A DNA stretch of 64,000 nt from Tupaia tana (Eukaryota; Chordata; Mammalia; Scandentia; Tupaiidae): assembly GCA_026018925.1 (NCBI GenBank), contig JAKSZU010000016.1, positions 59,153,575 to 59,217,574 of the forward strand, in the 5' to 3' direction. The notes below the pieces were generated by a model. That model ran no database searches. It had not been told where the DNA came from and worked only from the letters and a program-made list of their open reading frames with translations. A program made the position numbers and the translations under genes. The first letter of the stretch is position 1. Each line of letters opens with the position of its first letter. Positions 34,401-46,252 of this stretch are shown here, piece by piece.

Positions 34401-35314
34401 TGAAACTTTATTGTTTCCTGAACTGTGTAGTGTTTATAGACTCATACTCACTCCCTCAGTTGAAACTCTCCAGCTAAGCCCCAAGTACACCTGGTGCCAA
34501 GAGACTGGGAAAGGAGTCTACACCTAAAGGTAGCTATATACACACGTCTCTGATTGGAAGGCAAGGCTCTCTACCTAGAACACATCTGACAAGTAGAGTT
34601 CTTTCCCCTGACACTATACAACTGGTACCAGAAAAGAAGAAATAAGTGAATGATCCATCAGCTGATTAGAAACCAGTACAGAAGCACCAGAAATATGGGA
34701 GAACAATGAAACATTTCTTCGTCAATGGAACAGAACAACTCTGACCAGACCAGCACAAAAGAATTTTCAGGAATGTCAGGTAGAGTTCAGAATATGTATG
34801 ATGACAGAGATGATGGAGTCTTTACAAGACTTGAAGGAGGAGATAGACACCATTAAAAAATATTAATCAGAAATTCTGGAAATGAAGACAGTAATACAGG
34901 AAATCAAGACCTCCCTCAAAAGTATTAGCAGCAGATGGGACCACACAAAAGATAGAATCTCCAAGCTCGGAATACAAAACTTTTGACTTAAATAAAACCA
35001 CCAAAAATAGTGAAAGATAATTTTTAAAACTAGGACAGCATGAAAAAAAAATACTACTTGATGTAAAATGCCCGAGTATCTGAATAATATATTTTCCAGA
35101 AGGTGAAGAATCAGACAAGGGCATAGAAGACCTATTTCCTGAAATACTTGCATAAACTTTCTAAACTTAGAGAAGCATTGAGACATCCAGACCCAAGAAA
35201 TACAAAGGACCCAAAATAGAATCAACATAAGATCCTCTCCATGGCACATCATAGCCAGATGGTAAAAATCATAAAGGAAAATTCTAAAAATGGCAAGAGA
35301 GAAATGTTAAGTCA

Positions 35315-35403
35315 CTCCTCTCTGAACATATTAAAATAAGTAAATAAATAAAGTTAAATAAAATAATTTTGAAAAAATCTCTAAGCACAAAAAATAGAAA
35401 AAA
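35315..35403 (+). repeat. 89-bp perfect duplicate of 33517-33605
   Basis: The whole segment, from CTCCTCTCTGAACATATTAA to AAGCACAAAAAATAGAAAAA, is identical to the end of the SINE-B plus adjoining L1 RT sequence 1.8 kb upstream. It sits in ORF1 between GAAATGTTAAGTCA and TATTAGTCTATTAGGCTAAC, replacing the few bases normally present there. Confidence 0.95.
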
Positions 35404-36248
35404 TATTAGTCTATTAGGCTAACATGAGACCTCTCAACTGAAAAAATGCAGACAAGGAAAGAATGGAAAGATGTATTCAAAATAATAAAAGAAAGGCAAT
35501 TTCAATCAAGAACCCTATATCCAGCAAGATTATCCTTTGAATGGAAAGAATGAGTAGAATTATTTACAAAAAAGAAAAAGGAAAGAATTCATCAGTACTA
35601 GATCCACTCTTCAAGAAGTACTGAAGGTAGTGATATACAAGGAATACTAATGATAGACAGACAGAAATAAGAGAAGAAAAAATAACCAAGAAAATAGCTA
35701 ACAAAATGTCAGGCACAAATTTACAAATATCAATAATAATGTTGAATGTTAGTGGATTAAATTTTCCTATTAAAAGACACAGATTGCCTGAATGGATTAA
35801 AACAGCAGAAACTCTCTATTTGCTGCCTACAAGAAGGACATCTCATGGATAAAGACATACATAGACTAAAAGTGAAGGACTAGAAAAAGATATTTCCATG
35901 GAAATGGAAATCAGAAAAGGCTGGAGTCATGATACTGATATCAGACAAAATAGGCTTTAAGACAAAAACTGTAAGAAAAGACAGAAAAAGACATTATATA
36001 ATACTAAAAGGGCTAATTAATCAAGAATATATAACACTTATAAATATCTACACACCCAAATTGGCAGCACCCAAATACATGGAAGAAAGACTGCTAAATC
36101 TAAAGGGAGAGAGAGACTGCAACACACTAATTTTTTTGGGGATCTCAGCAAAGACATGTGAGATCTAAACACCGCTATAATTGAAATGGGCTTGACAGAC
36201 ATTGATAGAACTTTCAACTCGACAACCACAAAAGATATAATTTTCTGG

Positions 36249-36513
36249 GATCAGCAGTTAGCGTAATGGCTATGTCATTGGACTTCCACGTAGTTGACTG
36301 CGGTTCGAGTCCTGGACCCGGTGGCTTAAACTCACGCTGGGCATGTGTGTGTGCATTCCCAATATCCCAAGAGGAGAATGGAAGAGAAAGGACTGTGGCA
36401 TGGCCATTTCCCCTGGGGGGTGATTTCCTGCTTTCTGTCTCTCTGTCTCTGTCTGTCTGGAGAGTGCATGTGCCCTATAGCAAAAACCTCTTCAAAAAAA
36501 GAAAAGAAAAAAA
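36249..36513 (+). mobile_element. SINE-A inside L1 endonuclease
   Basis: AAGATATAATTTTCT before and AAGGTATAATTTTCT after (about 36233 and 36512) are the target duplication. Young-looking body. Confidence 0.95.
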
Positions 36514-36824
36514 GGTATAATTTTCTCACCCCTGCATGGAACCTTTTTGAGGATTGACCACATGACAGGGCACAAAACAAGCCTTTTCAAATTCAAAGGC
36601 AAAGAAAATATATCCAGCATCTTGACCATGAAGGAATTAAACTTAAATTAATTTCATAAATATCCCTCAAAAATATAGAAACATGTGGAAACTAAACAAC
36701 TTACTCCTGAATGACTTCACAACCACTGAAGAAATTAAGACTGAAATCAAAAGATTCATTGAAACCAATCATAATGAGTAAGTTTTGTACTTGACAGACA
36801 TACGTACTTGACAGACATAAGAAT

Positions 36825-36922
36825 GCAAAGTTCTGTAGTGGAAAAGATGCATGTAATAATATCCTTGATTTGATGACCAACTATGATTCAAGTCCTAGAC
36901 CTGGTGCCTGAAAATCACACAA

Positions 36923-36961
<39 letters not shown>

Positions 36962-36965
36962 ATGA
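36825..36965 (+). mobile_element. SINE fragment ending in (AAAT)n
   Basis: TRNA-like head with GATTCAAGTCCTAGACC B-box, then a short body and an AAAT tetranucleotide run at about 36919-36964 (11 units). Confidence 0.8.
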
Positions 36966-37024
36966 TTTATTAAAGAATTTTTCAATATAATAAATAATAC
37001 TTGTATAATAGCCTAATGTGCAGT

Positions 37025-37205
37025 TTTGATTTTGAAATTGCCAAAAGTGCATGTGCTAATCAGAAAGAGAGAGAAAAACAGAAAGATATAGACACAAAAT
37101 GGGAAAAAGCAACCCCAATGGGGCATAGTCATGCTGAAATCCCTTCTCAATTTCTTTCTCCTGTTGGGAATTTGGGCATGAACATACACATGTTCAGTAT
37201 GTTTT
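37025..37205 (-). mobile_element. SINE-A remnant, inverted
   Basis: CCAAAAGTGCATGTGCTAAT, AG-rich stretch and GGGCATAGTCATGCTGAAAT follow the inverted SINE-A order. The head is absent. Confidence 0.7.
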
Positions 37206-37209
37206 CTTT

Positions 37210-38674
37210 CTTTTTTTATTTATATATTTAATTTATTTTATATACATTCAACCACATTGTTTAGCTTACAAGGTGAACATTTCAATATGGGAACATTTCT
37301 TCCCAGTCCAGTTGATCAAAATATATTCAACCGATAACACCACACCTCCCCATCCTGTCAATACTCTGCCTCTGTATTCCTCCTCCAAATGTCCTTCCTT
37401 AGGCCCCACTCCTCCACACACACCACATCTGGCATTCACACCCATCCCTTGTGTTTGTACAACCTTTAGTCAATCGGTTTCAGTCATAGAGTGCAGACAC
37501 TCAGTATATATTAAGTGGGGACATACAGTGTCTCTCCATTACAGCCTGGCTTACTTCACTCAGGAGTAACTCTTCCATATTCTTCCACTTTCTGTCAAAA
37601 GCCAGGGTTTTGCTGATTTTTAAGGCTGAATAGTATTTCATAAAGTATATGTGCCACAGTTTTTCAATCCATTCATTTGTACAGGGTCATTTGGGTTGGT
37701 TCCATGTCTTAGCAATTGTGAGTAGTGCTGCAATAAACATTGATGTGCAAGCACTTTTCCAATGATGAATTCTTCTGTCCTTTGGGTAGATACTGAGGAG
37801 TGGGATTGCTGGATCATATGGTAGTTCTATTTGCTGATTTTTGAGGAATCTCCAAACTGTTCTCCACAGTGGCTGGACCAACTTACATTCCCACCAGCAG
37901 GGTAAAAGAGTTCCCCTATCACCACACCCCCGCCAACACTTAACATTATTATTATTATCATTTTAATCTTAGACATTATGGCTGGGGTTAGATGGTAACT
38001 CATTGTTGTTTTGATATGCATTTCCCTTATGATGAGGGATGTTGAGCATTTTTTCATATGCCTTTTGGTTATTCGAATGTCATCCTTAGAGAGTGTTTTT
38101 TCCAACTCCTTCTCCCATCTTTTAATAGGGTTGATCATCTTTTTTCCAAAAAGCAGCTTGAGTTCCTTGTGTATTCTGGTTATCAGTCACTTATCTGAAG
38201 CATAATTTACAAAAATATTTTCCCATTCTGAGGGCTGTCAGTTCACACTAATTACTCTGTCTTTTACCATGCAGAAACTTCTAAGTCTAATGTAATCCCA
38301 TTTGTCTAATTTGGGGATTATCAACTGTGCTTTGGAGGTCTTCTTTAAGAAGTCTTTCCCTACCCCAATGTCTCCCAGAGTTTCCCCAGTGTTTTCTAGG
38401 AGCAGTTTTACAGTTTGAGGTCTTACATTTAGACCCTTGACCCACCCTGACTTGATTTTCGTCAAAGGTAAGAGGTAGGGGGGTTCAGATTCATCTCTGT
38501 GCAGGTGGAAATCCAGTTTTCCCAGCACCATTTTCTGAAGAGGTTTTCCTTTTCCCACTGGATTGACTGGTACACCTTGCAAAAATCAGTTGATTGTATG
38601 TTTGGGAATTTATTTCTGGGGACTCTATTCTGTTCCATTGGTCCACATGTCTGTTTTTGTGCCAGTACCATGCT

Positions 38675-38715
<41 letters not shown>

Positions 38716-40460
38716 AGCGGTTTTCACTATAGGGCGCGTGTGCTCTCCAGACAGACAGAGAGAGACAGAGACAGAAAGTGAGAAATCACCCCCAGGGGGG
38801 ATGGTCACGCCACAATCCCTTCTCCTCCATTCTCCTCTCAGGATCTTGGGCACGCACACACACGCGCCCAGCGTGAGTTTTAAGTCACCGGGTCTGGGAC
38901 GCGAACTGCGGTCGACTACGTGGGAGTCCAGCAACATAGCCATTACGCTAACTGCTGGTTCCCCATGCTGTTTTGATTACCACAGCTTTGTAGTATATTT
39001 TTGGGTCAGGGAGTGAGCTGCCAACCACTCCACTCTTCTTGTGTAGAATTGCTTTGGCAATACAGGGTCTTTTGTGATTCCAGATGAATTTTATGATTGT
39101 CTTTTCTAGATCTTTGAAGAATATGTCTGGTACTTTGATTGGCATTGTATTAAATAAGTAGATTAATTTCGGTAGAATTGCCATTTGGATTATATTAATT
39201 CTTCCAATCCAGGAACATGGAATGTCCTTCCACTTTTTTCTGTCATTTTCAATTTCTTTTTTTAGCTTCTCATAGTTTTCCTTGTGGAGGTCTTTAACTT
39301 CTTTGGTTAAATTTATTCCTAAATATCTTATACTTTTTGTGGCTATGGTAAATGGAACAACTTTTTTCAGTTCTATCTCAGTCTGCCTGTTATTCGTATA
39401 TAGAAATGCTATCAATTTTTGTTTATTGATTTTATATCCTGCAACTTTACTGTAATTATGTATTACTTCCAGTAATTTTTCCATGGAGACCATTGGGTCT
39501 TCTATGTGTACAATCATGTCATGTGCGAATATAGAGAGTTTCACCTCTTCTTTTCCTATCTGAGTGCCTTTTATTTTTTCCTCTTTTCTGATTGCATTGG
39601 TGAGGACTTCCAGTACTATATTTAAAAAGAGTGGAGAAAGTGGTCATCCTTGTCTTGTTCCCGTCCTTAGAGGGAAAGCTTTCAGCTTTTCTCCATTCAG
39701 GCTGATGTTCGCTATGGGTTTTTCATATGGCTTTTATTGTGTTGAGAAATGGCATTTCATGCCAGTTTTGGTGAGTCTTGATCATGAAAGGATGTTGTAT
39801 CGTATCAAATGCTTTTTCTGCATTAATTGATATGACCATATGGTTTTTATCTTTCTTCCTGTTAATATGGTGTATTACATTTATGGTTTTGCATATGTTG
39901 AACCAACCTTGCATTTCTGGAATAAAGCCTACCTGATCACGGTATATGATCTTTTTTATAAGTTGTTGGATACAATTTGCTAGTGTCTTGTTGAGAATCT
40001 TTGTGTCTATGTTCATCAGAGATATTGGTCTAGTTTTTCTTCCTCGTCCTATCCTTATCTGTTTTAAGGATAAGGGTGATAGAGGCTTCATAGAATAAAT
40101 TAGGGAGAGATTCACCCTTTTGGATCTTTAGAAATAACTTGAGCAGAATGGGGGTTAACTCTTCTTTGAAAGTTTTGTAGAATTCAGAGGTGAGTCCATC
40201 AGGGCCAGGGCTTTTCTTTGTTGGGAGGTTATTTATTACTGATTCAATCTCCTGGCTTGTTGTGGGCATATTCAGACTTTCTATATCCTCCTGGCTCATT
40301 CTTGGTAGATTATATTCGTCCAGGAATTTGTCCATCTCATCCAGATTGTCTTGTTTCTTAGCATATAGATGTTCAAAGTATCCTTTAATGATGTTTTGAA
40401 GTTCTACAATGTCCGTTGTTATATTACCAGCTTCATTGCAGATTTGATTCACAGAAAGGA
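37210..40460 (-). mobile_element. L1 3' half, inverted, relatively well preserved
   Basis: Reading the complement: RT from 40452 down (SPGPDGL motif), RT core near 39530 where the frame 39544-38948 opens with [13 protein letters not shown]-terminal domain, and 3' UTR to about 37210. Open pieces of 140, 130, 198 and 150 codons show lower decay than the other L1 copies. The copy is 5'-truncated inside ORF2 and interrupted by a young SINE-A at 38679-38962. Confidence 0.92.
38679..38962 (-). mobile_element. SINE-A, very young (36-nt pure poly(A) tail)
   Basis: The complement of the tail is an uninterrupted run of 36 T at 38679-38714. CCATGCTG flanks both ends (38671-38678 and about 38963-38970). 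Long homogeneous tails shorten quickly, so this is among the newest insertions in the window. Confidence 0.95.
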
Positions 40461-40464
40461 TCCA

Positions 40465-41560
40465 TGTGTTTTCAAGCTTCCAGGGTTAAGATTTGAATAG
40501 ATTTCAGTCATGAAAAATCTACCTTCCTTAGTTACTAGGCCATGGGGTCAGCCCTACAATTACCAAATGTGTACCAATTAATACCTGTAAAGTAGGCACA
40601 ATTTTCTTTTGCAGTCTTTACTGACCAACCACAAATGTAATCATATGGCAAGTTGGGGTTGCCTTAAGTGCTCATCCTTCAGATTCATAATTGGAGATTT
40701 TTTTAGTATTCAAACCTCAAAACACACGTCTAGAGCACATAATGTTTAAAATCTCCACCTCAACTACTTGACAACATGCCAATGGCATGTGTTTATATTT
40801 CCAGGCTCTTGACAGAATGGAAGAATAGTGGAAAGGGGACAGGACTATGACTAGGCCACATTAGAGGCCTCTCTCTCTTTATCCCCCCTTTTTCTGGCAC
40901 ACACACAGTCCCTCTAGTATTAAAAATATTCAAAATATTATAAAAAGGTTAAACAGGATACGTAAAAATATGAGATAGACAAACACTCTTTAAAAGATTA
41001 TGATAGTGCAATAAATTAATAAACTGAAATGATATAATCAAATGAGTTATGTTTTAACCTAACAGAAAAGATGTGAGCAAGAGGAGAAAACTAAGGAGAA
41101 TATTAGAAAAACAATAAGAGATAAAACCAGGAAAAAGTGCAGAAAAGTGATGGTATATTTAAGATGGGCTGGAATAGAGTACAATGCACATAAATTAACA
41201 AGGATGGTTACAGAAGACTTTTTTGACATCATGTACTAAAATAAACTGAAAGTGGATCATAGAAATAAATCAAAAAGTAAGAACAAATAAATCATTGAAA
41301 TAAAATACAGTAGCAACTCTTTTTGTTACTTTATGATAGTGTATATTTCAAAGTGACACTGAAGGTACAGACCATAAAAAGAAAAAAACAGATAACTGGA
41401 CTTCAAAGTCAAACATTTTCAAAGAACACAATTAAGACATGAACATACAGTCACATGATATGAGACATTTACATATCATATATCTGATAAGAGGACTGGT
41501 TCCATAATAGCAAAGACATCATATAACTTTAAAATAAATTATATGAAGCCCAATTAGAAA
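40465..41560. other. AT-rich non-coding with SINE traces
   Basis: A decayed SINE-A 3' part is likely at about 40770-40930 (GAATGGAAGAATAGTGGAAA to CACACACAGTCCCTCTAGTA). The rest has no recognised feature. Confidence 0.45.
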
Positions 41561-42303
41561 TTAACTTAAATATATTTTTCAAATGATGATACAAAATTGA
41601 CCAATAAGCACATGAATGGATGCTCAGCATTATTAGTCACCAGCTTTTCAATCAAGCAAGATAAACCATCTCTAGATATCTGCTATACAACACTGTATCT
41701 AGAGTTAAATTCTTTATTAGACATTTTAAAAAGTTCTTAAAAGGATAGATATCATGGGAAGTGTTTTGTCACACTAAGATAATATAATATACAGAGAGAA
41801 AGAAATGTTATTATACACGATGGAAACTTGTCCTGAATTTTTAAGTTGCTCAGAAGCTCCAACTTAAAAAATAAGTATAAAACTTAAAATGGTAAAAATA
41901 ATAATAATAATAATGCAAAACAAACCTACTTCATGGTCCTTATGACAGTTTAAAATAATAATAACACCCAGAAAGTACCAATTTTGGTGGGATGTAGAGA
42001 ATTTGGAGCTCTCATTTATGACTGGTACAGATCACTCAGAAAATAGTTTGGTGCTTTCTTGCAAAGTTAAATATAAGAGTTACCACAAGACACAGCAACT
42101 GAACTCTTTGTTATCTACCCAAGAGAGATTAGAATATATGTCCATACAAAAACTTTGCCACAAACAAAAACATAAACAGCAGCATTCTGCACAGTAGCTG
42201 ACAAAATAATGAAAAAAATCTCAAATAATCATTAACAACTAGATGGATAACCAAGTGTGGTATACCCATTTCTGGAATATGATTTGGAAATGCCAAGAAA
42301 TGA

Positions 42304-42540
42304 AGTACTTGGGCCAGCAATTTAGCTTGTTGGATTCCATATGGCCAACTGTATGGTTCAATTCCCAGACCCAGTAGCACGCAACCTGCACATGTATGTG
42401 CCTGAATTTCCAATCCAATGCAGAGATGGAGGAGAAGAGATTGAGGGGTGACCACACCACATCGAAGAGGGTGCTTTCTCCTTCTTTCTCTCCATTTTTC
42501 TGTCACACTCTGGCAAGTGCACACACTGTCTATCAAATTA
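42304..42540 (+). mobile_element. SINE-A, diverged
   Basis: TGGGCCAGCAATTTAGCTTG head through ACACACTGTCTATCAAATTA. Confidence 0.85.
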
Positions 42541-42554
42541 AAAAGAAAAAAGAG

Positions 42555-42797
42555 GGGCCAGCAGGAGCCATAATGATTATGGTGAGGGACTCTCACATGG
42601 CTGACCATGGAGCAAGTTCCAGACCCAGAAGCTTGAAACTCACACTGGGCATATATGTGTGTGTGCCAAAAATCCTGAGAGATGAATGGAGGAGATTGCT
42701 GCATGCTGTCCCCCTGGTGTGGTGATTGCTTACTTCTACATGTCTGTCTCTATCCCCTCAGCAAGTGCACACGCTCTATAGCAAAAATATCCCTAAA
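42555..42797 (+). mobile_element. SINE-A, diverged
   Basis: GGGGCCAGCAGGAGCCATAA head, CTGAGAGATGAATGGAGGAG body, TATAGCAAAAATATCCCTAA end. Confidence 0.88.
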
Positions 42798-43109
42798 AAG
42801 AAAAAGAAAGGAATGAAGTATCATACATGCTACAGTCTCAACAATCCTTGAAAACATTTCGCTAAGTGAAAGAAGCCAGGCTCAAAATACCACACATGAT
42901 ATGACTGAATTTATTTGAAGTGTTCACAATAGGAAAAACCATAGAAACAGAAATCAGCTTAGTACTAAGCAGAAGCTAGGGAAAGAGAAAACTCTGGAGA
43001 AGCTGCACAGGGATATAGGGTTTTGATTTTTTTTAGGCTGATAATACATGCTGATGTCCTGGGGGACTATTTGGCAAAAGGTACTAAAAACTTGTGACTT
43101 AAGAAATCT

Positions 43110-43350
43110 CTCTTTTTTATTTTAAAAACTTTTCTATGTGGTAGAGTGCTCACTAGAGAGGGAAATATAGAGCACTCTCTATGGAAGATGGTCACCCCAC
43201 AATCCCTTCCTCAGTTTCTCCTACCTTTTGAGATTTTGATCATTCATGCACATATGCCAAATATGCTTCTCAAACCACCATGTCCAGGACTCAAAGCACA
43301 CAGTCAGTCATGCAGGACTACCTTAACCACTGCTCCACTCACTGGCTCTA
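43110..43350 (-). mobile_element. SINE-A, old, inverted
   Basis: GTGGTAGAGTGCTCACTAGA to CCACTGCTCCACTCACTGGC, in inverted SINE-A order. Confidence 0.8.
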
Positions 43351-43699
43351 AACGCATCTCTTAACTGAGCAATTTTGTGACAAAAATCTTACTCAGAAAC
43401 ATATGCAAATTTTATTTATAAAGATTAAATGCCTGTAAATTGCTATGGCCACACAAAATTAGTCACAATAGAAATAGGCAACAATAAATAAGCAAGTGTG
43501 GCTTATCACACTTATGTTATGCTACATAACATCTGGTAGTCATAGAAATAATAACATAAATATATATCTAGTGATATAACATTGTGCTGACAATAAATGT
43601 TAGAGGTGTGATACCCATTTGCAAAGTCAGGTTAACAATGTGAGTCCACACTATGACTTTCACAAGTCCAGGAGTAGAAAATTCTGGGATCTCAAAACA

Positions 43700-44250
43700 T
43701 TGTGCCTAAGCATTCCCAGAAACTTTTCTGGAATAGGACCAGCAGATGGCATAATGGTTACATTACTGGACTCCCACATAGTTGACCATGGTTGGAGTCC
43801 CAGACCTGGCTGCTTAAACTCAGATTGGGCATGTTTGCCCGAGATCCTAGGAGGAGAAGGAGGGTTACTTCTTGCTTCCTGTCTCTGTTTTTCTTGTGAG
43901 TGCACTTGCCATATAACAAAAACCTCTAAAAACAAAAACAAAACAAAATGACCACAGTGCCTAAGAATTCCCAGGAACTTCTCTGGGATAGGACCAGCAG
44001 ATGGCATAATGGTTACATTACTGGACTCCCATGTAGTTGATGGTGTTTGAAGTCCTGGACCTAGCTGTTTAAACTCACGCTGGGCATGCATGTCCAAGAT
44101 CCCAAGGGGAGAAGGAAGGTTATTTCTTGCTTTCTGCCTCTGTCTTTCTTGTGAGTGTGCTTGCCCTATAACAAAAACCTCTAAAAACAAAAACAAAACA
44201 AAACAAAAAAACCTGCCACAGTGCCTAAGTATTCCCAGAAACTTCTCTGG
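43700..44250 (+). repeat. Tandem duplication of SINE-A plus flank (two units)
   Basis: The flank GTGCCTAAGCATTCCCAGAA and about 15 following bases occurs three times (about 43702, 43962 and 44220), separating two SINE-A copies at 43735-43945 and 43990-44205. Both SINEs share the same shortened body and the same AAAAACAAAAACAAAACAAAA tail, so they arose by duplication of one insertion rather than two insertions. Confidence 0.92.
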
Positions 44251-44259
44251 ACTTAGGAG

Positions 44260-45530
44260 AGGAGGCAAAATATAATTTTTGTCCTGCTGCAATGTAAAAA
44301 TCAATAAATATTCCAGTCTGTGTTATACCCTGTCCTCATAGATGAAAACACGCTCCTACTTTTTACCCAGAGTCCCTGATATCACAGGTAATTTTAATTA
44401 TTTATAATCAGTTTCTGCCACCCTAACACCAGTAGAGAAAAACAAACAGTGGCTGCTCCCAAATGAAAAATAGTACATGCATAAGGATAATTGCTGCATA
44501 TTTTATTTTGCCTAATGATTAAAAGATAAAGAGGGAGAAAGAAAATAGCTAAAAGAAATAATCAGGCAAAGAGAAGTTCTCACACAGAGACAAGTCTTAG
44601 GTTCTACTCAAAAATGATAAATTCCACTATCACCTCTCTCCAGTGTAAGACCACTTATAGAAATGACAAGTTTTAAATAAGCCCAAACTAAATTAAAGAG
44701 GACAGAGACATCCATGGAAATAAATTGCATATTGTCTAACCCTATTCTGAGATCAACACATGTTGACGGAGTGAAGGTTTTAACAAGTACATTCCATTAT
44801 TGCAACCAGCAAAGGACGCACAGAGCACAGGCTATCTGCAGGCAAACATCTCATTAGGCGTAACTATAGATGCATGACACAGAGTTGCATAAAGTCCAGA
44901 TGTGAAGCAATATTTTGCATTTTTCCCTGGAGATGTTAGAAATTAGGATCAGAGAGAAGGACATTATTCTCCTCTGATACTCTATCCACTGATTGTTTTT
45001 GACTCTGAGGATCACAAGCCCCCATGTCTCATATCTGACTGGATTAAATGACTGACTTTTTGTGGAACATGGTCTGTATAGGGCAGTGGATCTCAGACAT
45101 TCATGACTTCCCTATAAGGTATATTTCTACGATACCATCAGTAAGGCTCAGAGTTAGTCCCATTATGCTTCATGTGGAACTCACCATAAGGGTCTTGGCT
45201 GTAGGAGGAGCTGAGGTCCCAGTGTTCTTGCTCATTCTGAGCCTTACAATGACTAAATGTAGGGACAACGTTGATGGAATGCATGACATACTATATTAAT
45301 TTCTATCCTTTGTCTTGAAAGTATTGGAAAAAGAAAAGTAAAAGGATAACAGGGCAGGACATCTGAATTCACTATTCTGCATTTCTGTCACTTCTGTGCA
45401 GTTTTCATTATTCTCAGTGGTATTAATCTCACATATGCACACTCACATAAATGTGTAAACTACACCCCACCTGCAAACTGTATGATAGTTATAAATTCAT
45501 CTATATATATGTATATATATAACCTAGAAC
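44260..45530. other. Repeat-poor non-coding stretch downstream of V2R exon 1
   Basis: No SINE or L1 is recognisable over about 1.3 kb, which is rare in this window. If the V2R reading is right, this is the 5' part of intron 1. Confidence 0.5.
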
Positions 45531-45534
45531 TTAC

Positions 45535-45755
45535 CAAGAATATTGAACATTTTTAGTTGGACTCATCAGAAAAGATTGGTGAACTATGTATTCTACTTTA
45601 TCCAAGACATAAAGATGGAAAAACCCACCCAGTAGCAGATCTCCATCTTTGTAGAAACTTGGCTTTGCATATTGAAAACAGCCCTCAGATGGCAACTTGC
45701 TTGCAGTCTGTAAAAGCTGTGTAAGGAGTAAGAGACAAACCAGAGAAAATGACAT
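45535..45755 (-). CDS. Vomeronasal type-2 receptor exon 1 (signal peptide)
   Basis: The exon encodes a hydrophobic signal peptide (MSFSLVCLLLLTQLLQTASK) and the start of the ligand-binding domain, with the class C receptor hallmark DGDLLLGGFFHLY and an upstream Cys (GCFQY). It ends at 45535 with TTCTTG before GTAAGTTCT, a strong donor, in phase 2; the V2R exon 2 at 3168 begins in phase 2, so the two would join in frame. I prefer the ATG at 45755 because it opens directly into the signal peptide; another in-frame ATG is at 45782. No stop or frameshift occurs in the exon. Repeat-poor sequence surrounds it. Whether it and the distant exon 2 are one gene is inference. Confidence 0.8.
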
Positions 45756-45782
45756 GCCAAAGCCTGTGTAACACAGAGACAA

Positions 45783-46252
45783 AGCCCTATGTATGTGCTG
45801 AGCTAAGACGATGGAGCTGGATCAGGTGTACAGGCTCAGACCTCTGCAGAAAGAAAACTTCTATGAAGAACACAGATGGCTCCCAGTTTCACAGTCTGCC
45901 TTCAATCTGTACAAAGAATGCACTGGACTGGCATGGCAGACAAGGGCACAACTAGGAGCATAAAAACGGCATTTATAAGAGACTCACAGTGTTGAGACTC
46001 CCCCTCCGTGTCATTGTCTGAGCAGCTCAGCTCACTGTCTTTTCACTGTTTTGCTTCTGCACCATTCAGGAGCTCTGGGGATCTCCTTGCCCTGGGGCTC
46101 TGAACCTGTCACCCTACATTCTGGTGGAAAAACAATTTGGATAAAAACATATTTTGGACTTCTCATATCATCCGGCCCCTATGATTTCATCACGGCCTAC
46201 CAAGGCTTTGGAGTTCACCCCATATTGAGACAATGAGTGCTGCAATTTTGTG
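45783..46252. other. Presumed 5' flank of V2R exon 1
   Basis: Moderate GC, no mobile element recognised. It would contain 5' UTR and promoter of the V2R if functional; I see no decisive motif. Confidence 0.4.

Larger units (their letters stand above)
33880..36780 (+). mobile_element. L1 with four 5' UTR monomers, ORF1 and endonuclease
   Basis: Monomers at 33907, 34065, 34165 and 34313, a leader, ORF1 from about 34650 (many stops) to 35620, and the ORF2 endonuclease about 35740-36780, which ends without RT. An 89-bp foreign segment replaces a few bases of ORF1 at 35315, and a SINE-A lies at 36249-36513. Confidence 0.88.
41565..43080 (+). mobile_element. Old L1 3' end with two SINE insertions
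   Basis: Decayed L1 sequence (AAATTGACCAATAAGCACAT, GGTGGGATGTAGAGAATTTG, CTACCCAAGAGAGATTAGAA, AAGTGAAAGAAGCCAGGCTC) in L1 3'-end order, much more diverged than the other L1 copies, interrupted by SINEs at 42304 and 42555. Confidence 0.75.

Noticed and set aside
36919..36964. Possible CRISPR-like or satellite array
   Set aside because: Simple AAAT tetranucleotide run at a SINE tail; no spacers. No CRISPR-like array exists in the window.
42129..42704. 191-codon minus frame
   Set aside because: Runs through two inverted readings of SINE-A copies and old L1 sequence; no protein family recognised.
43660..44304. 214-codon minus frame with internal protein repeats
   Set aside because: The internal repeat is the tandem SINE duplication; reading is antisense to the SINEs.
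46051..46236. 61-codon plus frame upstream of V2R exon 1
   Set aside because: Short, on the opposite strand to the receptor, and without recognisable motif or splice sites.
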